Part shown: positions 36,514 to 47,022 of the stretch, one piece after another
Position numbering within the stretch: position 1 is the stretch's first letter
Layout of the letters: each line of letters starts with the position of its first letter
From: Thermothielavioides terrestris NRRL 8126
Taxonomy: Eukaryota > Ascomycota > Sordariomycetes > Sordariales > Chaetomiaceae
Assembly: GCF_000226115.1 (NCBI RefSeq)
Contig: NC_016458.1
Coordinates: 682,001 to 746,000 of the forward strand
Direction: 5' to 3'
Length of the DNA: 64,000 nucleotides
The notes under the pieces: model-generated
What the model was told of the DNA's origin: nothing
What the model saw: only the letters and a program-made list of their open reading frames with translations
Database searches by the model: none
Translations under genes and position numbers: made by a program

Positions 36514-38085
36514 ATAACCCACTACCTGCATAGGCTGGTGGTATTCTAACCGAAAAAGACCAACTACACTACAATCTGCACACCGAGGGCCCCTTGGAGC
36601 GTGCCTCAACTTTTAAGGCGCTGAGTGGTCGCTCGAGAAAGCAAGCGGGGCGTGCCGGGGCTGTGTCCATTATGGAAATTCGGCTGGTGTATCCAAACAA
36701 GCTGACTGGGCTTGAGGGTAGAAGAGAGCCAGACCTGCGGACCAAGTCATTGGGGTGGGAGAAGGTGGATGGGAAACTGGAACGGCTGCCTGAGCACAGC
36801 ACAGCACAGCACCCGCGCTTGACACAGTAGCTCAACCTGCGGGGCTGTACCAATGCAGACAGAACCGGGATCTCGAGTTCCAAAAGTTTCCGACAACCCA
36901 CGGACAGCGGTTCCTCTTGTCAGGGTCCTGCGACGGAGGTCCCGTAGTATTCCGTAGAATTCCACGTTACTCAGCCAAACAGACAGATTCGAGTCAGCCA
37001 GGCAGGCACCTCTTTAAACAAAGGACGGTACAATTGCCTAGAAGAGTTAGTGATTCATTAGGCACTGCAGGTACGAGGAATGGAAGGGCAAATTGCTTGC
37101 GTACAGTTTGCCTGGCGACTTCACCTTGCTGGAAGCCTAGCCGATCACCTAGCGGAGGCAACAAGATCTTGAAGTTCCCAAAGTTCACAGTTTTTGGCGC
37201 AGCTGTTGTCACTGACTGGTCGCAACTGGAATAACAACCAGTGAGCGGCCCAGCTAGTGCAGGATGTGGCAAGCAGAGGTCCTATTAGGTAATCCGCTGA
37301 AGATACCAGGTACCCTCGATACACCGGGGTATTTTCCCCCGAGTGTCCTGCTGCGATTGGACGTCAACCTCAAAACCTGACCAACAACTTCCGGCTGCAG
37401 CCACCGGCATGAGAGCAGCCCAATCCGATCTTTCCGCCTGCGAGATAGATGCATGTAACCTCAAAAGCAGCAGATGCACCATCACTTCGGTTCCGGACGA
37501 GTCAAACGGCCTCCCTTCTCTGACACACCATTTCCAGCGACGGCCATTGATTGCTCCGGGAATCTGTGGGTGTGTGTGCTTGTCACCCCGGCAGTCGTTC
37601 GGGATGAACCCCTACCATACACTCAGATATGCAAGTTCTATGTTGTGAAACACAGTCACGACGGGGAGGCATGGCGAGCAGAGGGGAAGCAGAGGGCTAG
37701 CAGATTGGTCCAGGAGATTCAGGTGCTTGATTATCTCATCACTTGGGAACTCTTGGGCTTGTTCGACATCGGACTCGTACTCGTGAAACCGCAAACAACA
37801 ACGTGGACTCCATAAGTCTCGCTAAATAGACCAAATCAAACTGACTAAACCAAGTAGCAAACCCAGAACTCCCTGTCCTCTAAGCCTATGAGCTCGCGCC
37901 CGTGCTCATGAAGTCTAATCTAAGGTGTGTCCTTTGCAAACTCCATGATGCCCGAACCTGCCTCCCCTCTTCTAGACTCGGAAAAGAAGGTGGTACTAAG
38001 CCAAACAGAAACCTCATCGAGACCAAGGCAAACCGCAGACCAACCCAACCGAAACCAGAAAGAGACGGAAAGGAAAGGAAAAGGG

Positions 38086-38105
38086 AAAAAAAAAAAAAAA
38101 AAAAA
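38086..38105. repeat. A20 homopolymer in purine-rich tract
   Basis: Twenty adenines at the head of a nearly pure A/G stretch reaching about 38160. It lies 200-250 bases downstream of the minus-strand cysteine-rich gene, so it would be a pyrimidine tract in that transcript's 3' flank. Confidence 0.85.
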
Positions 38106-38300
38106 GAAAAGAAAGAAAGGAGAAAGAAAGGAAAAAAAGAAGAAAGTAGAAAAAAGAGTGCAAGTCCAACAATCGGATCATTCAACGATATGACCCCTGG
38201 CAACAGTCGACCATGACAAGCTGCCAGCCCCTTGGCTTCTTGGCCCCTTGGCCCCTTGGCAGGGGAAAGTCGCAGCGAGAGACGGCTGGGGCACCGCCCT

Positions 38301-38539
38301 TTAGTGGGTTGACGGCTGCTTCACCTTCACGACCCGGCAAAATTCGCAGCGCTGATGATCGCAAATCGGACAGGAGAGAATGAGATTGTAGTTCAGGGGG
38401 CCATCGTTGCAGTTGTGCTATAAGGGTTCGACTACAATCAGCATGCAGGACTTGAGGAACCAAAAGACCGGTGTGTACTTACGCAGTACCACGTGCGGCT
38501 GGAAGTGTAACTCTTGTTGCTGGCGGATTCGTGGCCCAT
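38301..38539 (-). CDS. Small cysteine-rich (zinc-ribbon-like) protein, two exons
   Basis: Predicted 57-residue protein, easily missed because neither exon makes a notable frame alone. Exon 1 is 38539-38483 (19 codons, ending in WYC). Exon 2 is 38417-38301 (HNCNDGPLN through to the stop). The 65-bp intron has a GTAAGT donor, a GCTGAT branch point and a TATAG acceptor, and splicing is in phase 0. Splicing creates six cysteines as C-x2-C-x12-C-x2-C-x4-C-x2-C, a spacing expected to bind zinc, like RanBP2-type or rubredoxin-like knuckles. Small WYCxxC proteins of this look are familiar from sordariomycete genomes, but I cannot assign a function. There is no signal peptide, so it is probably intracellular. 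A TATA-like element lies about 170 bases upstream. What is seen: the frame, splice signals and cysteines. Inferred: that it is expressed. Confidence 0.65.
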
Positions 38540-38707
38540 GATGCCTGAGACGTTGGGCTCGTGCTGGTGGTGGTGTTTTGGGACTTGGAGTTTGGAGGGG
38601 ACAGTTGAGGTGCAAGGCACAAGATCAAGATGCTGCTGATGTCAAGCTGGAGATGCCGGCGATGAAGACGTCGAGAGTCTGGAGCATCCACCACTCGGTG
38701 CTCGCTC

Positions 38708-38718
38708 ATAATATATAC
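38708..38718 (-). promoter_or_regulatory. TATA-like element of the cysteine-rich gene
   Basis: On the minus strand the sequence reads GTATATATTAT, about 170 bases ahead of the proposed start at 38539. It is the only such element nearby. Assignment as a TATA box is inference. Confidence 0.4.
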
Positions 38719-39390
38719 AGAGAAAGGAAGGAATTGGGGGCTTCCAAGTTCAAAGCAAAACGCAATTTCCATTCTTCATGTCATCGCCTCAGTCCCACAG
38801 CAAATGACAACTCTCTTGCCTGGCGGACTCGGGCTCGAGCATGTCCAGGGCTCGTTAGGCCGCTGCGAAGCTCCGCCATGATGCCCACATGGAAGGGAAA
38901 CCGATGAGGCAAACAGAACTGTGAAGGGCGCAAGAACAAGGCGAACCCAGGAACAATCGAGACCAGCCCCGGTGAACGAGTCACCAGGACACTGAAAAGA
39001 CACAGAGCACTCGCTCAGTGGAAGACTTCAGGGTCCCGGAGCGGCATCGGAGCCGACGCTGGCCAATCCACGGCAGTCGAGACCAAAGGCAATCTGACAC
39101 ATTGGAGATTGTATACGGCCGTTACGTCGTCACTCGGGAGATGCCGGCCATTCATCCCCCGTCACTCCCCCGCCCTCCAGGCGCAGCAAATTGACAACCA
39201 GTGTTGAGGCGGGCAGGTGGGTCGACAGGTCGCGGTCGAGACGGTGAACTGGGTGCGAGGTGAAAAAATGCAAGCGAGGACCGCAGTTTGAACTTCGGGG
39301 CAACACGCCCGACAAGCCGCAGCATTGGTTTCGGTGGGCAATGAGGCAGAGCCCAAAGACAATATTTTGGAGGCGTAGGTTGAGTTAGGC

Positions 39391-39450
39391 GGACCTGCCA
39401 TTGGAGAACTTGCCCTTCAAGGACTTGCCGTTCGAGGACCTGCCATTGAT
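39391..39450. repeat. 15-bp tandem repeat, four copies
   Basis: Four 15-base units (GGACCTGCCATTGGA type) with 2-4 differences each. In one forward frame they encode DLPLE, NLPFK, DLPFE, DLPLI, but a stop codon lies just upstream and no start codon or partner exon is visible. Confidence 0.75.
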
Positions 39451-39667
39451 CAGGAACCTTGTCCAAAGACACCTGAGACCGGAGTGAATTCGCTGGGGGT
39501 TCCGCCACAAGGCGGGGACAGGAAAAAGGAACAAAGATTGAAGGAAGAAGACACCTGAGCTGGGCTGAACATGGTAGAGCAGAGAAGAGGCATCCAAGGG
39601 TTCGGCTTGCTCCTGCCTGCTTGACATGGAGCACTTGGTATTCGGCCCACGTACCTGCATAATGTTC

Positions 39668-39756
39668 ACCTAGTTATGCACATATCCAACACAAAAACAA
39701 TAACTGATCTTAACTTAGTTAACTAACTTATTTAACTACACTACCTAGTTATTGCA
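39668..39756. repeat. AT-rich patch with direct repeats and palindrome
   Basis: ACCTAGTTATGCA (39668-39680) and ACCTAGTTATTGCA (39743-39756) flank an AT-rich 62-base core containing the perfect palindrome TTAGTTAACTAA (39715-39726). The base composition differs sharply from the surroundings. Confidence 0.6.
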
Positions 39757-42466
39757 TAAGAGCAATTGCAACTTCTGGGGAGCTTTGACCCCACTTAGTT
39801 ACCTGTGGAGACCCTCCATGTTGCCCAAGGCCTAAGAAACCTGCAATTCTCGCGCCCAGACCGAGACGCAGGACTTGTTGACCGAGCGCCCTTGCAACCT
39901 CGCCCGCCGGGCTCCGCGCGAGGCACAAACGGCGGTGTCTTGCGGAAGTGGGCTTCGTCTTGGCCAAGAGCACCGACTGCAACGCTGCAGCCTTGCTAGG
40001 TTTTGACAGTGCTGCCTGGGGAAGAGGGGGGGGGAGCATGCAATACATCGCCGCATCAGGCTCTGTGAGTCAAGCATGCGGCTCTGCTCTGACCACTGAA
40101 GAGACTCGGGCGAGCTAGCCACTCGTTTCACGTCGAGAGATAGGTCGTCGGTCACGAATCGCCCAATCCGGTCGCCTCATCTGGACTGGACGCTGTTTTC
40201 CATCCCTGAGCCGGTCAGCCGGGTGCTGATTTCATCGCGGCGAAGCCCAGCGGGGGCCGGAGCCGGCCGATGATCCAGACGGTTTGTTAGCCGCGCCGAC
40301 GCTCGAGTGATCATTGAGGCTTTCCAGCAGCTCCCACCGGCGTGGTCCACGGAAGATTGCTGCCCACACCAACGCTGCCCTCGCCCCATCTCTCGATAAC
40401 ATCGAAGAATGTCTGTCAACAAGAGGAGGACAGCCAGAGCGATGTAGCCGTCAATGGCGAAGGCGATTGGAGTAGAATGTGTCAGCCAGCCAATATCCGT
40501 TGTCTGAGGCTAGGAGCGGTACCTGAACATGTCTGCCGGCTAGTCAACAAGGCCGGCTAACGCAGCCCGCCCATTCCGTCCCCGCGCGCCTGGATCCCAA
40601 GATCTCCTGAGGCCTGCCCACTCTGCGCTGCTATCCAAGGACGTGGGCAGCCGACTTATTGCGCAGCCGAGTTCAACGTGGTGAGCGGCGAACAATGGCC
40701 CGGCTCGGTTTCATCGATGTCACGAGCAACGTGACTATTGCTGCTCAAAGGGACCGTGTCCCCAGCGTTGCTGCTCCTCCCCTTGTCCCAAGCTGAGCTA
40801 GACAAGGAACGTTAGCACCAGCGTCGTTGGGCCCCGTCTCCTCGGCTTTTGCATCACTTACACCGTCTGGTAAGCTGCACTCCTCTGCCCGTTCAAAGGA
40901 TTTCGGTCCTGGCATTGTCCCCTTGAGACGGGTTTCTGAAGGCCGCAGGTTCAGAGCTCGTTTCTCCAGGTCGGGCTGCCCTTTTATGTTCCTGGGTCGA
41001 GGATGAGGCTCCGTTGTTGCGTGACCAACACGCCAAAGCCGCGACCAACATCAAACTGGTAGGCCTGCTCGCGGCCATGGGCTGGCTGTCGGGCTGGCTA
41101 GGCTGCGCTCCGTTTCTCCGCATGCAACCGGCTGCTTGTCCAATGCACTACCTCGAGGGATGGCAGCGCTGACAGGTAGATACCGATCACCTGCTTTGGC
41201 TGGCGGTTATGATTTGGCCAGAGCGTCGCATCCGAGACGCCTGCCACCAAGCCTGCCACCAAGGCGTGGCCAGCGGCTCAAACTGGCCGAGCATTACAAG
41301 TGCCGGCTGCCTTGTTGTGGGGATGAGATCAGTTCTTCCCGTTGGTGGCCCTTCATCCTTCGATCCTGATGCCACGCTGTCGTGAAAGCGTGTGTCCCCG
41401 CACGCTCTGGCGGGATTTGTTAGCCCAACGGGCAGAAAACGCCCTGGGACTTTCCATGACCAATCGCTTGGGCGACTTGCGGAGCTCGAGGTTGCCGGTT
41501 GGGGCATGTCTCAACTCTCAAGTACCCGAGGCACATCCTCGGATTCAATAGGAACTTGATGCCGCCGTGTGTGAAGAAGTGCTCATCTCCCAATGGTCGA
41601 CCGCAAAATGGGCTTTACGCCTCAGTGGGCTGACTCCCGTTGGGCCACCTTACTGTGTAGGTATGGACGCTTGGATGCCGGCCAGAGCTGACCAGCATCA
41701 AACGGGGAGTGGCTCAACCCAGGCTTCATGTGGTGATGTGATGGTCATAACCACCTGCCCAGTACCTTAAAGGTCCTCACTTACACACTAGCGCAGTGGA
41801 GTATGCAGACGCACTGTGTACTTGCGGGAAACCAGGAATATCGTGTGGTGCATTGTTTCTTGGTGAAGGGGCCCACAATATCCTGTTTGGTGAATCATAA
41901 ACAATTGATCGCTGGTTGCGGTGAAACAAATAACAATGGAAGGGCTGCAGGTGTCTTACAGGTATGGACGGATTATGCACATGCCCGCGATAGTTGAGAG
42001 TCCAACGCCGTGAACCAAATACTCAACGCCCTTTGGAGATATTGTATGCGTAATCCCATTAGGCAAACCACATTGCTATGTTTTGAAGGTGATCACAAGC
42101 ATGGAATGGGAGGACCAAGATTCCAGAAATGCCAAAGGGGGTGGAATAATTAAAGTTTGGTCGATAATACGCTTAAAGGTAGCTGAGGCTTGGCGCGGTG
42201 GCGCCCGAGTACCAAGCTGTAACGTCATCTCGGCAACTACCGAGAACGCACCAGCGAGCGGCCAACCCAAAAGCCAATGCATCGCGACACCCCTCAACAT
42301 CCTGGGAAGCCAGGTTGGCATCGGACGCGCCTCATCTGCGTGCCGCCGGTCTCGTGTTGATGCACAGACCGGAACCACCTAGCTGCGGAGCTTTGCCGCC
42401 GGCTTCTGCCCTTCGCTTTGCCGTCGTGGATCGGCTTCGCGCCCACCACCCCGAGGCGAGGACGCG

Positions 42467-43829
42467 ATGGTGTCGGCCCGTCGGCCAGAGACACGGTGGC
42501 TGTCGCGCATCATTCCGTTCGTTCTTGGTGGCTGTGTTGGCTTTGCGACCTATGTCGTTGTCAAGCATATTTGTGGTATGCGGTCCCATGGTGTGCTCCT
42601 TCGCGCGCTGGCCTTGAACCTAACTTGAGCTTTGAACCGGCAGTCGACTACTTCCTTTCCGACCAGGACCGACCGGGCACCGCAGTGCCTTTTCTCGTTC
42701 TATATTCCATCTTCCTTTTTTTGATCCTCTTGACATTCGCGCGAGTGTACCTCGTTATCCAGCTCAACCCCGGAGTGACCGATCTTGGGCCGAGAGCGGC
42801 CGAACACAAGGCCAAAGCGCGAGGACGAAGTCGTCGAGGACGGGACATCGAAGCCGGCTTGAGATATGAGGCCCGGCCCGACGACAATCCCGACAGTCCC
42901 GGGCTCGAGCAGTTCTACAGCAAGGATGTGTTCGTGTGCGAGACGGACGGGCGGCCACGCTGGTGCAGCACCTGCTGCAATTGGAAACCCGATAGGGCGC
43001 ATCATTGCAGCGAGATTGAGCGATGTGTGAAAAAGATGGACCACTACTGCCCGTGGGTTGGCGGTATCGTCGCCGAAACTTGTGAGCATCTACCCTCTTT
43101 GCGCTCCTCCAGTCCACAGCTAATTCGGGCGATGCAGCCTTTAAGTTTTTTGTTCAGTTCACGTTCTATACGTCGCTATACTGCGCCATTGTCGTGGCTG
43201 CGGCGATCATGTGTTTGGAATCCAAGTTGCGTACCGGGCACAGCACCGACGGGCTGGCCGTTGGCGCCTTGGTACTTGCTGTGCTTTTCGGCCTCTTCAC
43301 TCTGACTATGACGCTCACCTCTATTCGATACATCCTGCTCAACTTGACCACGGTAGACTACTTGAAGTCTAAAAACGTGGTGCATCAGCTTGCCATTCGC
43401 GTCCCTCGCGGTACTCCCCGGGGCCAGAACTACAATGTTATCACCTACCCGCTGCCAATTTCCACGACCTCGCCAGATCCGTCACGACAGACGGCCACGT
43501 ACGAGGTGTCTTCGGCTCGGGATCAGCTCGCCACGCGCACTTTTGCCATTGTCAGGACGGAAATGGGCGAGAACCCTTGGGACCTGGGGTATTACCGGAA
43601 CTGGAAGTCCGTCATGGGCGATAACCTGATTGAGTGGCTACTTCCCATCCACGAATCGCCGTGTGCAACACATGAGAGCAACGAGAGCTTTTACGAGATG
43701 GGTCCCTTGTATCAGCGGCTCCGGGCCAGGTTTGGGCTTCCAGACGTGTCGAGCGAGGAGGAGAAAGCGGAAATGAAAGAGATGGAGAGTCGGCTGAAGC
43801 ATGGGATACACGGTACGGGGGATCGGTGA
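42467..43829 (+). CDS. pfa5: Palmitoyltransferase PFA5 (DHYC type)
   Basis: Predicted 412-residue integral membrane S-acyltransferase that attaches palmitate to cysteines of target proteins. Three exons: 42467-42575, 42644-43081 and 43138-43829, with 68- and 56-bp introns. Membrane segments are seen at about residues 15-33, 50-76, 187-209 and 222-250. The cysteine-rich domain (about 142-185) has the [12 protein letters not shown] and [16 protein letters not shown] blocks. The active site is D-H-Y-C (169-172) rather than D-H-H-C, as in yeast Akr1, Akr2 and Pfa5, which are active enzymes. NPG (78-80) and TTVD (253-256) stand in for the usual DPG and TTxE motifs. The start at 42467 opens directly into the first membrane segment. 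It is followed on the same strand by RAD30, with about 1 kb between. Confidence 0.92.
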
Positions 43830-44856
43830 CATCAGGTAGATGGGATGCCTTGGGGCCGCTGCAAACGTTCTTTCGCAGCAAGGACGGTGACGCTGGCAGT
43901 CAATACCTTGATAAGTACTCTGTATATAGGTAATGTCTTAATGTTGGAAGCCCGGCACGGTTCGAAGAATATGACTGCGATCGCGCTACTCCTTCCAGGA
44001 ACTGGCGTCCACCAGATACCGACACGAGCACTCTTTCCATTCATCGCAAGATGTGACGCGAGAGACCGGTAGTCCAGCAACCTTGTCTCGCCAGTCGCGG
44101 TTTGCTTGGTTTAGCTTCAAAACCTGGAGGGCCAGCGCAATCACGGCAGGAGATCGGCTCGAAACAACGCCTGTATTTGTCCTTACTGGCAAGGACTGAA
44201 AATCAATACCCAGTCAATACACAGTCGTCAACTATCGAGCTGGTCTGCGCAATGACATGACAATCACTGGCTCGGACGAGAAGGCGCCCACTTCACAGTA
44301 ACCCCCCTTTCTCCCCCATCCCCTCTCCCCCCTGAGGTGTCTACCCCCGTGTCTTGTATGTATGTATGTACAGTACAAGTGCCTGTTCTTCGCATGTTTC
44401 CACAGCCAACCTTGATCGGCTTCAAGAAGACCCATCGTTACGGAATAACTACCTCCGTACGCGTTTCCGTCTCGGCCATACATAACAGACCCTCACGCTC
44501 TCCGAAATCGTCACGATCATTCGGTAATTTTGAGGAGCTGCAGTGGGCAATACGGTTCATGTAACGACAGTGTTGCTGCAAGCATACCAGGGGGCTCCAC
44601 TTTGCGGAGAACGGGGGCCACTGAAATCGGTGAAAGTGGCGCTCCTGGTACGTCACAGGCTCGCCGACTCGGACGCGTTACGCGGTACACAGGAGGCAGG
44701 AACTCAAACCCCGCGTCGTCGGTCGTCGCCGCCGTCGCGGGGCGAACAATTAGCAATCCACAAACCTCCAGCAGCACGACTTCGATCCGGCAGCCAATTT
44801 CTCACAGGGCACATTCTCATGATGAGATCCCGACCGCGCCTTACGGTTCCGTCTTC
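43830..44856. other. Intergenic region between PFA5 and RAD30
   Basis: About 1.0 kb holding the 3' end of PFA5 and the promoter of RAD30. The frame of RAD30 stays open upstream to 44530, but that extension has no conserved content. No other gene is seen. Confidence 0.5.
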
Positions 44857-47022
44857 ATGTCGTCGCCAGAGCACGCATTTCGGGATTCGTCCCCTGCCGA
44901 GGCGGTCGCTTCGCGACGCTCTCAGTTCACATATCGGCATCTCAGCCAGATGGCCGCTTACAACACGTCCTGCCCTCTGAGAGTGGTCGCACACATAGAC
45001 CTCGATTGTTTCTATGCCCAAGCGGAGATGGTTCGCCTCGGGGTCGCCGAGGACCGGCCGCTCGCCGTGCAGCAATGGTTCGTCTGCCGCGTGTTACTTG
45101 CCCCGGCCTTCTGCGACTTTTCATTGCCCCGAGACTGATTCCTGGTTCTGTGTACGGAGCAGGCAGGGCCTGGTCGCCGTCAACTACCCCGCCCGTGCCT
45201 ATGGCATCGGCCGTATGTGCACCGTGACGGAGGCAAAAAAGCTTTGTCCCGACCTCTTGCACCCGCATGTAGCCACTTGGCGGGAGGGCGACGACAAGTG
45301 GTAGGTGCAACAGATGTGGACTGCCAAGGGGTGCACCACCTCCGGGAGAAGCGCAAGGCTGACATGAGAGTATGCTGCAGGGCCTACCGACCGGACGCTG
45401 CCGAGAATATTGCGACCGACAAGGTCTCGCTAGATCCGTACCGGCTGGAATCCAGACGGATCCTGGCCATTATCAAAGAGCACCTTCCCTCGCACCTGCA
45501 GAAAGTGGAAAAGGCCGGCATAGACGAGGTGTTCCTTGACCTATCCGCTCACGTCCATGCCGTCCTTCTCGAGCGCTTCCCCGAGCTATCCGCCCCTCCT
45601 CCGGATGGCAACCCGTCCGAGCTGCTCCCCGTCCCGCCCGTTTCAGCCTTGGATTGGCAAGCCGATGCGCTCGTGGACCTGGATGACGAGAGCGCTGAAT
45701 TTGACGACCCCGACTGGGATGACGTGGCGTTCCTGGTGGCGTCCGAGATTGTGCGCAATATCAGGGCAGCAATCAGAGACAAGCTCCGGTACACATGTGC
45801 CGCGGGCATCGCCAGGAACAAACTGCTCAGCAAGCTAGGCTCAGCTCACAGAAAACCCAACCAACAGACGGTGATTCGGAACCGGGCAGTGCGGAAGTTC
45901 CTGTCCGGTTTCAAGTTCACAAAGTTCCGGAATCTGGGCGGCAAGTTGGGCGAACATGTCAGTCAGGTCTTCAACACCGAGTCCGTCCAGGAGCTCCTTT
46001 CCGTCTCCTTGGAGCAGCTGAAGCTGAGGCTTGGGGATGAGACGGGGACGTGGGTTTACAACACGTTGCGGGGAATCGACACCAGCGAGGTGAACTCGCG
46101 CACCCAGATCAAGTCGATGCTGTCGGCCAAGTCGTTCCGACCCGGCATCAACACTGTTGAACAGGCCACCAGATGGCTGAAGATTTTTGCCGCCGATATT
46201 TTCGCTCGGCTGGTTGAGGAAGGCGTCCTCGAGCACAAGCGCCGCCCCAAAACCATCAATCTTCACCATCGCCACGGCAGCCAGACCCGTTCACGCCAAA
46301 GCCCCATCCCCCAAGGTCGTTCCTTAGATGCAGAGACCTTGTTTAGGCTCGCCAAGAGTCTATTGCATCAAATTGTTCAGGAAGGCCATGTCTGGCCTTG
46401 CTCCAACCTTAGCCTTAGCGTCGGCGGTTTCGAAGACGGCATCTCGGGGAATATGGGCATCGCCGGGTTCTTGTTAAAAGGGGACGAAGCGCAGGCCATC
46501 GACCCCGGTCCTCGCGCAAGGCCGGCAGAAGAAGCCATTGGATTGGCTCAACCGGCGGAGAAACGGCAACGCATCGACGACGGCAGCATACAACGTTTCT
46601 TTACGAGGAAGCTTTCATCCCCGCCCTTGGGTTCCAACGATGCCGCCATCACGGACAACGGCGGAGAAACGTTAGGTAGCCGGCAATCAAGAGCCTCGCC
46701 AGGAGTAGACGATGGCTTGAATGGCTCGATTTCACTCGGAAAGGGACCCGAAGTCCAGGCCAATGACCAAGGGGGCGGCTACCCTTGCACTCGGTGCAAC
46801 GCATGTCTGGACAGCCCGGAAGCTCTCCAATGCCACCAAGACTGGCACTTTGCCAAAGACCTTCAGGAGCAAGAACGTGTCACGCCGGCATTCGGCAGCC
46901 ACCCGTCTGCCTCTGCAGCCAGCCCACATTTGGGCGGTTCAAAAGCTGGTCCTGCAACAAATAAGCGGCCGGGCAGGCCTCGGAAGATGGAGCGCGGGCA
47001 GAAGAAGTTGAGCTTCGGTTGA
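44857..47022 (+). CDS. rad30: DNA polymerase eta (Y family, RAD30)
   Basis: Predicted 666-residue translesion polymerase that copies past UV cyclobutane dimers in the nucleus. Three exons: 44857-45077, 45163-45300 and 45381-47022, with 85- and 80-bp introns. Metal-binding residues are visible in HIDLDCFYA (D48) and GIDEVFLD (D168, E169). The position before IDE, normally serine, is glycine here. Palm, fingers, thumb and little-finger regions follow, with the acidic insertion (DLDDESAEFDDPDWDD) seen in fungal enzymes. At the C-terminus are a UBZ zinc finger (about 587-615, CTRC to HQDWH) that binds ubiquitinated PCNA, an AT-hook-like KRPGRPRK (about 648-655), and a PIP box QKKLSF (660-665). 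The start chosen is the MSSPEH methionine, matching the short N-terminus of fungal relatives. An open frame continues upstream to 44530, so a longer form is possible. Confidence 0.93.

Larger units (their letters stand above)
35348..38300. other. 2.9-kb intergenic region
   Basis: It begins with the T-rich 3' region of ASH1 and ends at the cysteine-rich gene on the opposite strand. It holds the 386-bp TIR element (36128-36513) with telomere-like repeats, a GGGGTG/CACCCC hairpin near 36090-36108, and an A20 tract followed by purine-rich sequence (38060-38160). No gene is supported. A 60-codon minus-strand frame at 37612-37794 looks mildly protein-like but has no partner exons. Confidence 0.55.
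38540..42466. other. 3.9-kb intergenic region
   Basis: It contains the upstream region of the cysteine-rich gene (TATA-like element near 38708) and, at the right end, the promoter of PFA5. Other contents are a 15-bp repeat in four copies (39391-39450) and an AT-rich patch (39660-39760) with paired ACCTAGTTAT..GCA direct repeats and the palindrome TTAGTTAACTAA. I found no further gene. Confidence 0.55.

Noticed and set aside
37612..37794. 60-codon minus-strand frame with plausible composition
   Set aside because: No partner exon, no domain and no supporting splice signals.
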